From contig JAGGAC010000014.1 in the NCBI GenBank assembly GCA_017889635.1, positions 88,991 through 152,990 of the forward strand: a DNA stretch of 64,000 bases, written 5' to 3'. The position numbers and the translations under genes are program-made. Shown here in pieces: positions 54,189 to 61,530 of this stretch. The stretch comes from Bacillota bacterium (GTDB lineage: Bacteria > Bacillota > Negativicutes > Sporomusales > CTSoil-080). The first letter of the stretch is position 1; every line of letters starts with the position of its first letter. The notes below the pieces were generated by a model. The model ran no database searches. It saw only the letters and a list, made by a program, of their open reading frames with translations, and was not told where the DNA came from.

Positions 54189-56531
54189 TTATCTAAACTT
54201 CATCTTACGTATATTCAACTTCTGAAACAAGCCCGGCCTAGAGGCAGGAATAACAATCTCTCGCATAATCTCATCAAAAGACATTCCTAGCGCCTCCCCT
54301 GCCACCACTTCTTCAGCAGCAACAGGACTAATTTTTTCACAAGCTCCGGCGATAACAAGGCCAATAAAGGCCCCAAGCACCGGTACACCAATCCACGGCA
54401 AATAAGGAATACCGCCCCCAGCAAAGATAAACATTGCGGTAAGCATTATCGCCCCTACTGCCATACCATATTTTTTCTCCGCGACAGCCAAACCAGTTAC
54501 AAACCGTTTCAGTGCCGCAAGATAACCAGTCTTCTTGACCACACCGACTTTGCGTCTACGCCTCATAACCGACATCACTGCCGTATGATCAAACACTAAA
54601 AACACTGCCGTTACTACAATCGCCGTCAGACCCGCCAATATAGCTTTAACCTCGCCCAAAACCCGGTACAATTCGCCGCGGGCATTTGGCTCGATTACTC
54701 CTAAAGCCGTAGAATAAAGCGCCACATTCTCATGACCAACCTGGCGGAAAATAATCGGCGCTACAGCGTTGGTATTAATATTGCTTGTCGTCAAAATCTG
54801 GATTCGTTCTCCAGGAATGACCTGTCCAGCAATGAACTTGTCCAAAATCTGAACTGTATGACTAATATCCTCATCTTTCAGATTAGGTGCCGCGGCCGCC
54901 ATATAACCAAGCTGCGTAGTAACAAGAGGCACATTAATCTTGCTCAACTCATCCAACCGATTATTAGTATCTGTTAGACTGCTGCGAGCACCATTACTGT
55001 CAAACGCCCTGAGCGTACCCATTGTACTATTAGCACTGGCCACAACCTGATCAATAGCTAAGCGAGCTTTCCGTGCATTGGCTGCCGCACTGTCCAGTGC
55101 CGCCAAAGTACTTTTCAAGTTATTCAAATTGCGTTGCGTCAAACTCAAACTCTCAAGCGGGCCGCCAGTATCAGCCTGCACCAACTTAAGCACCTCTAGC
55201 GTTCCTATCAGCCCCCCCATAGCCCGGGAGGAACTATCTATTTGGCTCTGAAGCGAACTGGTATCAATATCTGCTAACCCAGCAGTCGATGTCTGAATAA
55301 TATTACCGGCTGACTGTACATCACCCAGCGTCTTTTCAATAGCTGCCATGCCACTATTATAATTATCCAGCACACCCAGACCAATATTACTAATATTTCT
55401 AGCATCCTGAGCAAAGCCGGGGATCTGAGCTACCAGTTTGGATGTCTCATTTAGGGCATTTCCAAGTTCGCGGCGTGGATTACGATAACTAACTGTACCA
55501 ATCGGCTCACCGATCAAGTTTTTCTCTAGGCGATAACCGGCACTAGCCATAAGTTGCCCTGCATCGCCATGAGTAATAACACCTCTGCCCTTGCCGTCAG
55601 CCCCAATCTCAGTAATCTCTACCACTACGTTCCCTTGAACCACAGCCTGTCCGGCACTAGGTACATCAGAAGCTGCCCCCTGGAAAATAGCCTGGTCTCC
55701 CTTATGCAGTACAATTCCCTGCGCCGGAGTTACAGTCACCTCTGACGCATATGCCCCAAGAAATCTTCTTAGCTCCATCATAGTGCTTACCGCGTAGGTC
55801 ATATCATCATTTTTGCCGTCTATCGATACGTTCTGGGCAAAATTAAGTTTTAGCTCTTGCCGCATATCATCAGCAATTGTTTCCCCAAGACGAATAGGAT
55901 TCGACGGCTCACTGCCCACCGGAAAACTAATCTCAATAACCTGATACTGCTTTAGTAAGTGTTGAACTGCACTATTGACCGCCGTAGCTTTGTCCAGCGA
56001 CGTTAAAAGCACGCCAATTGAACCGCCATCCCGGAAGGCAAAGCGCACCCCCTCCATTTGGGCAATGTTGTCCATCAACATATTCTTTGCGCCATCCGGC
56101 ACACCTCTAACAGTGATACGCGGCTCTGTCATAAAGCCAATTCCAGCGCCGCCAGGAATACTACCGAAGGTTTTTCCCAAGTCCTCATAAATTTTTTTAG
56201 TTTTATATTGATCCGGTAAAGCAACAAAAAAGCTTGTCTTCCCGGTCAATGTAGGTCCTTCTTTTAGTTTAGCTCCCGGGAAAGCATCATCAATAATCTT
56301 TTGGATCTGTATCACTGCATCATCCTTCATTTCTTCCCGCACACTGATAATCAAATCGAATTCACCATAGTCACCGACAATATTGGCCAAGGTTTTCGAA
56401 AAGTAAGCGTTGGCCGTCAGTGACACAGACGATGCCAGCATCGATCCAACAAAAATGCTGACAATCATCAAGATAACAATATCACGCTCAAAAGAATCCC
56501 GTAATAGTCTTTTTATAAATTTCACGACCAA
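54189..56531 (-). CDS. Large ABC-type membrane protein with periplasmic coiled-coil domain, unknown cargo
   Basis: 780 residues. One N-terminal helix (DIVILMIVSIFVGSMLASSV) is followed by about 600 predicted periplasmic residues, including an alpha-helical section rich in Ala, Ser and Asn (about 360-560). Then come three or more helices: AILAGLTAIVVTAVFLVF; a basic cytoplasmic stretch (MRRRRKVGVVKKTGYLAALK), which resembles the coupling region of FtsX/MacB; then GMAVGAIMLTAMFIFAG and WIGVPVLGAFIGLVIAG. The C-terminal 40 residues carry an EAA-like loop (G749, then nine residues, then I-x-I-P762, SRPGLF). The combination is not a layout I recognise. Start is TTG at 56531 or GTG six bases later. 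Confidence 0.7.
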   Translation of the reverse strand: MVVKFIKRLLRDSFERDIVILMIVSIFVGSMLASSVSLTANAYFSKTLANIVGDYGEFDLIISVREEMKDDAVIQIQKIIDDAFPGAKLKEGPTLTGKTSFFVALPDQYKTKKIYEDLGKTFGSIPGGAGIGFMTEPRITVRGVPDGAKNMLMDNIAQMEGVRFAFRDGGSIGVLLTSLDKATAVNSAVQHLLKQYQVIEISFPVGSEPSNPIRLGETIADDMRQELKLNFAQNVSIDGKNDDMTYAVSTMMELRRFLGAYASEVTVTPAQGIVLHKGDQAIFQGAASDVPSAGQAVVQGNVVVEITEIGADGKGRGVITHGDAGQLMASAGYRLEKNLIGEPIGTVSYRNPRRELGNALNETSKLVAQIPGFAQDARNISNIGLGVLDNYNSGMAAIEKTLGDVQSAGNIIQTSTAGLADIDTSSLQSQIDSSSRAMGGLIGTLEVLKLVQADTGGPLESLSLTQRNLNNLKSTLAALDSAAANARKARLAIDQVVASANSTMGTLRAFDSNGARSSLTDTNNRLDELSKINVPLVTTQLGYMAAAAPNLKDEDISHTVQILDKFIAGQVIPGERIQILTTSNINTNAVAPIIFRQVGHENVALYSTALGVIEPNARGELYRVLGEVKAILAGLTAIVVTAVFLVFDHTAVMSVMRRRRKVGVVKKTGYLAALKRFVTGLAVAEKKYGMAVGAIMLTAMFIFAGGGIPYLPWIGVPVLGAFIGLVIAGACEKISPVAAEEVVAGEALGMSFDEIMREIVIPASRPGLFQKLNIRKMKFR

Positions 56532-56642
56532 TCCACCTCTTTTCCGTCGCTTATTATACCATGTATATCACTTTTACGTCTAGTTGTATATACTATTTTA
56601 TTGTTTTTGTATATACTGGAATAAACTATTTTCCATATATAG

Positions 56643-56685
56643 AAGCGCAAGCCTGCACCCCTTTTAAGGGTACCAGCTTGCGCTT
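56643..56685 (-). terminator. Hairpin downstream of the second acyltransferase
   Basis: Ends AAGCGCAAGC (56643-56652) and GCTTGCGCTT (56676-56685) pair perfectly, with an inner partly paired CCCTT/AAGGG. It is about 50 bases after the acyltransferase stop (56734), before the ABC membrane protein gene. The U-tract is poor (CTATATATGG on the minus strand). The sequence TACCAGCTTGCGCTTT is shared with the terminator at 30962-31002. Confidence 0.5.
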
Positions 56686-56733
56686 TATGGTCCTTACTTC
56701 CACTTTTCCTAGTTTTAGGCTAGCCCCTACAGT

Positions 56734-57600
56734 TTAGTTTGTAGGATACGGCGTCTTCCAACGGTTATGCAGCCAAAACCATTCATGAGGATACTTCCGG
56801 ATATGCTCCTCGACAATAGCCGTAATCTTCTGCGTAATGATATAAATATCTTCATCCCGTTCTTCAGTCTTTGCAACCCACAATGGCGGATGAATAGTTA
56901 CTCTATGAGTACCGTCAATATTCTCACTAATAAAAACCGGCACAATTGGAGCATCTTTCATTCTGGCCAACACCGCTGCTCCTGCAGCGGTAGATGCTGG
57001 ACGTCCGAAAAAGTCAACAAACACGCCTTTATCACCAGCATCCTGATCCATCATCAGGCCAATTGGCCAACCTTTACCAAGGAGATTAATCATTTCCCGC
57101 ACGCCGGTCTTATATGTGATATGCATCCCCGATAACTCGCGATACTCAACAATAAATCTGTCCATAGCAGCATTAGTCTGTTTTTGGGCTACCCCAACAA
57201 ATGGATAACCCCCCAGAGCCATCGCCTGCCCTAATATTTCCCAGTTTCCTGAATGAGCACCAGCCAAAAGTGCGCCCCTGCCATAAGACAATGCTTCGTC
57301 AAGATGCTCTCGACCTTCAATCGTAACATAACTTTTGATATTTTCTTTATCAAGCTTCGGAAAGTGTAAAACCTCCATAAACATACGCCCAAAACGAATC
57401 GCACTCTTTTTGACAATCTCTTGTGCAGCTAATCTGTCAATTTTTAAACCAATCATCGCGTTTTGGATTGCCATAGCCTTGCGACGCCGGGGAATAAACG
57501 GCCAACACAGTTCACCAATCAAATCCCCAAGTTTACGCCGAACACCGTATGGCATAACCGAAACCACCAAACTAAGAGACTTAACCAAATAGTATTGCAT
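56734..57600 (-). CDS. Lipid A late acyltransferase (LpxL/HtrB family), copy 2
   Basis: 288 residues with an N-terminal hydrophobic segment and the HX4E motif in LLAGAHSGNWEIL. GWPIGLMMDQDAGDKGVFVD, FFGRPASTAAGAAVLARMK and the late YPHEWFWLHNRWKT are family marks. Paralogous to 40635-41522. It sits between the YjbH-like gene and the ABC pair rather than in the main lpx block. GGGAGTCGGT precedes the ATG. Whether it acts on lipid A or another lipid cannot be told. Confidence 0.88.
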   Translation of the reverse strand: MQYYLVKSLSLVVSVMPYGVRRKLGDLIGELCWPFIPRRRKAMAIQNAMIGLKIDRLAAQEIVKKSAIRFGRMFMEVLHFPKLDKENIKSYVTIEGREHLDEALSYGRGALLAGAHSGNWEILGQAMALGGYPFVGVAQKQTNAAMDRFIVEYRELSGMHITYKTGVREMINLLGKGWPIGLMMDQDAGDKGVFVDFFGRPASTAAGAAVLARMKDAPIVPVFISENIDGTHRVTIHPPLWVAKTEERDEDIYIITQKITAIVEEHIRKYPHEWFWLHNRWKTPYPTN

Positions 57601-57628
57601 ACCGACTCCCGAAAAATGTATTTTGCCA

Positions 57629-58255
57629 TTAATTAGTAAAGCTCATACCAACATACCATTTGCTGTCGCGCCAGCCGCCATCAACTTTTAGCCCAGGAAC
57701 AATAGACATACGAGCCCCATAATTCATATGGTCACCGTCATATTCGGCAATAAGCGTGGTGGCAGGAAAAACATCATTACCGGTAATAAGAATAGGATTG
57801 ATTGTTTTTTCCAAAGCGGCAAACAATCCATTGTATCGGCCATTTCCCACTCCTGCATGAATTCTAAAACCCAACGGCAATGCTTTGCTGGCCACTGCAT
57901 AACAAGTACGCTCGCGGCTATTGGAAATATCCTCCACTCCTACAGCAATTCCTGGTGTAAGTACAGTTTCAGGCGCTAGTCCAAACTTAGCATTAACCAA
58001 GGTATCATTGCTAACATGGTTGTCCATACGAAATCCGGCAACACCCAGTTCTAAGTTTGGTGCAATATTCATATTAAACACACCGACGCCGCCATCCTTA
58101 AGATTGTAATAGCCTACAGCAAACTGGCCTGACCTAAGAACATCCGCGGATGGATTATCTATTAATCCAGTAGACCCGTTCACCGACGGCGCAGCTGATA
58201 CAGTAGCAGTAGCTAAAACCAAAGCACTCAAAACAGTCAGCATTACCTTTTTCAT
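57629..58255 (-). CDS. YjbH-like outer membrane protein
   Basis: 208 residues: signal peptide (MKKVMLTVLSALVLATATVSAA) then a start typical of YjbH-type domains (PSVNGSTGLIDNPSADVLRS) and beta-strand-rich sequence (GQFAVGYYNLKDGGVG, LELGVAGFRMDNHV, WYVGMSFTN). The C-terminus ends F-T-N rather than a bare aromatic. YjbH proteins are associated with exopolysaccharide export in enterobacteria; here only one domain is present. The ATG at 58255 follows AAAGGGGA; 21 codons upstream have no support. Confidence 0.7.
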   Translation of the reverse strand: MKKVMLTVLSALVLATATVSAAPSVNGSTGLIDNPSADVLRSGQFAVGYYNLKDGGVGVFNMNIAPNLELGVAGFRMDNHVSNDTLVNAKFGLAPETVLTPGIAVGVEDISNSRERTCYAVASKALPLGFRIHAGVGNGRYNGLFAALEKTINPILITGNDVFPATTLIAEYDGDHMNYGARMSIVPGLKVDGGWRDSKWYVGMSFTN

Positions 58256-58408
58256 ATTGTTCCCCTTTCTTGTACTAGCAACTAATATGCAATATATATT
58301 CCACGTTCGTTTCGACAATCCTCCCCTTAGTTATTGACAAAATCCAGCAGCATTAGCGGCCCCCAACTCAGCTACTTCAAAACCACCTCAGCCAAACCTA
58401 GCAAAAAA

Positions 58409-58439
58409 AAAAGCAGGACATACTATCTGTCCTGCTTTT
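58409..58439 (-). terminator. Intrinsic terminator overlapping the lpxD stop
   Basis: Perfect 12-base arms AAAAGCAGGACA/TGTCCTGCTTTT (58409-58420 and 58428-58439), seven-base loop, then a run of T on the minus strand (TTTTTTTTTTGC). The upstream arm covers the last codons of lpxD and its TAG lies in the loop region, so the bamA-ompH-lpxD transcript probably ends here at least in part. Confidence 0.92.
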
Positions 58440-59448
58440 CTAGCTCTGCTAATCTTTTTTCCAACTCTTGAACTTTCTTTACTAAATCAGGTATTTTTCG
58501 CGTTGTTGCTTCCGTCTTTAACCACTCTCGATGCGGCATGGCCGGGAATCCCGAAAAAAAGGAATTAGCAGGAATATCACGGGTAATTCCCGCCTTGCCG
58601 CCAAATATACAATTATCGCCAATATTCAAATGCCCAGCCGTCCCACTTTGCCCGGCAAAAGTAACATTATTACCGATCTTAGTACTCCCGGAAATACCTG
58701 CAAAAGCTGCAAAAAGACAGTTTTCACCAACAACTACATTATGAGCCAAGTGAACGAAATTGTCTATTTTCGTCCCCCGTCTAACAATTGTTGACCCAGT
58801 TGTCGACCGATCAACAGCACTATTAGCTCCAATTTCAACATCATCTTCAATAACAACATTGCCAATCTGAGGAACCTTCTGATGGCAGCCACCAACAGTA
58901 ACAAATCCAAAACCATCGGCACCGATAACCGCTCCACTATGAATTATAACTCGCGATCCAATAACACAATCGGCATATATGGTTGCATTAGGATAAATTA
59001 TGTTATCTGCTCCCACCGTCACATTCTCGCCAATGTATACATGTGGATAAACGATAGTATTATCGCCAATCACTGCATTATCAGCCACCACCGCATGTGC
59101 CAGCACTGCTACATTATCGCCAAATCGAACATTGTCTCCGACTACAGCCCTAGGATGTATCCCTGGCTTTACAGCCCGTGGCGGCGTAAATACCGCCAAT
59201 AATTTAGTAAATGCCATCCGCGGATTACTTACCCGTATAGCTGGCTTGGCAAACTCAGTAATCGTATCCGGAATAATTACGGCTGCAGCAGCACTTGACG
59301 CAGCTTTATCCAGATGCGGAGGAACGGCGAAAGTTACTTCCGCCGGCCCAGCATCATCAATGTTTGTTACACCCGAAATTATAATACTGCCGTCACCCAG
59401 CAGAACACCGCCCACCAGTTCAGCAATCTCTTGTAATGTTTTAGTCAA
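58423..59448 (-). CDS. lpxD: UDP-3-O-acylglucosamine N-acyltransferase
   Basis: 341 residues. The N-terminal uridine-binding domain (EVTFAVPPHLDKAASSAAAA) leads into a beta-helix of hexapeptide repeats (VIGDNTIVYPHVYIGENVTV). Catalytic-region motifs IIHSGAVIGADGFGFV and NFVHLAHNVVVGENCLFAA and a C-terminal helical tail (VKKVQELEKRLAELEK) complete LpxD. Third acyltransfer step of lipid A. Start is TTG at 59448, 10 bases after GGAG. Confidence 0.95.
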   Translation of the reverse strand: MTKTLQEIAELVGGVLLGDGSIIISGVTNIDDAGPAEVTFAVPPHLDKAASSAAAAVIIPDTITEFAKPAIRVSNPRMAFTKLLAVFTPPRAVKPGIHPRAVVGDNVRFGDNVAVLAHAVVADNAVIGDNTIVYPHVYIGENVTVGADNIIYPNATIYADCVIGSRVIIHSGAVIGADGFGFVTVGGCHQKVPQIGNVVIEDDVEIGANSAVDRSTTGSTIVRRGTKIDNFVHLAHNVVVGENCLFAAFAGISGSTKIGNNVTFAGQSGTAGHLNIGDNCIFGGKAGITRDIPANSFFSGFPAMPHREWLKTEATTRKIPDLVKKVQELEKRLAELEKQDR

Positions 59449-59480
59449 ATGGAATCCACTCCAAACCTAGTCTGGTACGA

Positions 59481-59900
59481 CTATTGCATCTTACTTATAA
59501 CGGCGTCGGTAAGATCTGTACCACCTTGAGCCACACCGTTCTTATACAGAATTACCCCAACCTTTTTCTCTTGGGCTACCTGTTCAAGTGCCTGCTTCAT
59601 ACTAGCATCAATCTGGCCTTCCAAATCAGTTCGCAATTTTACGAGCTCACTATATGCCGCTTCCTGACGCTTCTGGAATTCGTCCTGGCTAATACCAGGC
59701 TTATCCTTTTCCAGCTGAGCATTCAGCTCATTAAACTTTGTACTTAACTGGTCGCGAAACCCTTTCGCTTTTGGACTCTCATTCATCACTTTCTCCACAT
59801 CGACAACCCCGACATTATTGCCGGTTCCACAGCCGCCTAAAAGCAATCCTGTGGCAATCATAGCGATTAATATAACCGCCAAAATAGGTTTCTTGCGCAT
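59481..59900 (-). CDS. OmpH/Skp-like protein, predicted lipoprotein
   Basis: 139 residues. The signal ends in a lipobox (ATGLLLGGC, lipid cysteine at about residue 24), followed by VGVVDVEKVMNESPKAKGFR, a helical coiled region and VILYKNGVAQGGTDLTDAVI, the head-domain end typical of OmpH. Periplasmic chaperone for outer membrane proteins, here apparently tethered to a membrane. The ATG at 59900 follows GGGAGG. One of three tandem family members. Confidence 0.85.
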   Translation of the reverse strand: MRKKPILAVILIAMIATGLLLGGCGTGNNVGVVDVEKVMNESPKAKGFRDQLSTKFNELNAQLEKDKPGISQDEFQKRQEAAYSELVKLRTDLEGQIDASMKQALEQVAQEKKVGVILYKNGVAQGGTDLTDAVISKMQ

Positions 59901-59951
59901 ACGGAACCCTCCCACTAATCGTAACTTTCGAAACTATTATGCTCGACAATA

Positions 59952-60872
59952 CTACTTATTAATCTCAGTAATCACCTGATTAGTGATGTCGACTGCACTA
60001 ATATTTACTTTGGCTTCAGTCAGCACAATCTCTAATCCCAGCTTAGCGGCAATCACACCAACTTTATCGCGAATATCATTAACAATAAACTCCTGCAATA
60101 CCTTAATCTCTTGCTGTTTTAAAGCCAGCTTCTGCTCCGGTTCACTACGCGAACCATTAGCAGGATCAAGTGTCACAGCATTCCGATTAGCCAATTCAGC
60201 TTGCTTAGTCTTAAGCTTATCGCCAATCTCATTATGGACTCTTTGCCCATATGAATCAAACTCCGCTTTAGCGGCGGCCTGCTTACCAGCCATAGTCTCA
60301 TTTAACTGTTTCGCCAATTCCTCATGCTTACTGGCAATTTTCTCAGACCGCTCTTTTTGAAGCTTGTCAGACTCAGCAGCTAATGTCTCAGCCTGTTCCT
60401 TGGATAGCTCTAAAGTTTTCAGTTTAAGTTGCAAACTGAAAATCCGCGGCTGGTAATCTTTGTCCAGCTCTCTTACATAGCTTTCCATATCCGTCCCTAA
60501 CTTCTGCTCTACCTCTTTAACCTCAGCCTGAAGCTGAGTATTCATCTCACTTTGTTTAGCAGTCATTCGGGAATTAAACTCGTCAGATGCGGCAGCACTT
60601 AGTCCGGCGGAACCGTCCATATAAGCTGCAGATGCATTCTGCCGCTTGGCAGCTTCAACCTCTGCCACCAATGCATTGTATTCATTCTGCAGCTTTTCAA
60701 AATTAGCATGTTTAGGATGGTTCTTTATCGCCTGTTCCATATCGACCAGACCTACCACCGTCTGAGGCTGCGAAGGCTTGGTATCCCGGAAAGGATTGAA
60801 ACTGCAGCCCGCTGTAACCACCAAAACGGCAGCCATTACAGCAACAAAATAATTACTGCGACTGCGCAACAC
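59952..60872 (-). CDS. Long OmpH/Skp-like protein, predicted lipoprotein
   Basis: 306 residues, about twice the usual Skp length. It has a lipobox (VLVVTAGC), the OmpH start (TVVGLVDMEQAIKNHPKHAN) and a long helical section (about 55-240) rich in Glu, Lys and Ala, likely paired coiled coils. The ending, VGVIAAKLGLEIVLTEAKVN then ISAVDITNQVITEI, is the OmpH head domain. Two adjacent coiled arms or a longer prong are possible. Start is GTG at 60872 after GAGGGTGGGTA. Confidence 0.8.
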   Translation of the reverse strand: MLRSRSNYFVAVMAAVLVVTAGCSFNPFRDTKPSQPQTVVGLVDMEQAIKNHPKHANFEKLQNEYNALVAEVEAAKRQNASAAYMDGSAGLSAAASDEFNSRMTAKQSEMNTQLQAEVKEVEQKLGTDMESYVRELDKDYQPRIFSLQLKLKTLELSKEQAETLAAESDKLQKERSEKIASKHEELAKQLNETMAGKQAAAKAEFDSYGQRVHNEIGDKLKTKQAELANRNAVTLDPANGSRSEPEQKLALKQQEIKVLQEFIVNDIRDKVGVIAAKLGLEIVLTEAKVNISAVDITNQVITEINK

Positions 60873-60946
60873 TACCCACCCTCTCTCTCGGAATAATATA
60901 AGCCTTGCCTTTTATTTTCTTATCACTGCTGTACAAGAAGAAAGAA

Positions 60947-60970
60947 CCGAGCACAGCTCTACCGGCTCGG
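60947..60970 (-). terminator. Weak hairpin after the third ompH-like gene
   Basis: CCGAGC/GCTCGG arms around a 12-base loop, about 12 bases after the stop at 60982, followed on the minus strand by TTCTTTCTTC. May reduce, not stop, transcription into the next ompH-like gene. Confidence 0.4.
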
Positions 60971-60981
60971 CAAAATAACGG

Positions 60982-61446
60982 CTATTTACCGGTAATCTTC
61001 TTCGTTACTTCATCAGTAATATCCTGACCACCATACACAACATAATTTTTGTCAATTACTACATTTAAGCCTTTAGCTTCAGCTACTCCTTTGACGGCAG
61101 CATCTACCTTATCAGTTATACCCTTTAATAAGTCTTGCTTCTTTTGCATCAACCGTTGTTGCAACTGTGTCTCGTAATTCTTCTTTTCCTGCTCGCTCAT
61201 CGAAGCTGCTCTGCTGTCATATTCCTTTTTAAGCGTTTCATACTCGGCTTTTAAAGATTCTTCAGCCTGAGCAGCATCAGGATGCTGACTAACCAACAAT
61301 CCATAGTTTACAACCCCGATATTCGAGGAAGCCGCCGCAAAGGTTTTGCCACTTTGCGAAACTGCAATTCCAAATACCCCCAACAGAAAGAACACCGCCA
61401 CAACTAGTGACACAATCTTTATTTGCTTCTTTTCAATTTTAAGCAT
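60982..61446 (-). CDS. OmpH/Skp-like periplasmic chaperone
   Basis: 154 residues with an N-terminal hydrophobic segment (IVSLVVAVFFLLGVFGIAVS) acting as signal or anchor. Then NIGVVNYGLLVSQHPDAAQA, a coiled coil (TLKKEYDSRAASMSEQEKKN) and the family end VVIDKNYVVYGGQDITDEVT. This is the most canonical of the three OmpH-like proteins. GAGGGGTATCAAA precedes the ATG at 61446. It lies downstream of bamA, as in many diderms. Confidence 0.88.
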   Translation of the reverse strand: MLKIEKKQIKIVSLVVAVFFLLGVFGIAVSQSGKTFAAASSNIGVVNYGLLVSQHPDAAQAEESLKAEYETLKKEYDSRAASMSEQEKKNYETQLQQRLMQKKQDLLKGITDKVDAAVKGVAEAKGLNVVIDKNYVVYGGQDITDEVTKKITGK

Positions 61447-61530
61447 TTTGATACCCCTCTTTCCGCACATGGCAGAATTTTTCCCTCTTCATTATAGCAG
61501 GGCATTTTTCCTTTCACAAGAATAAATATT

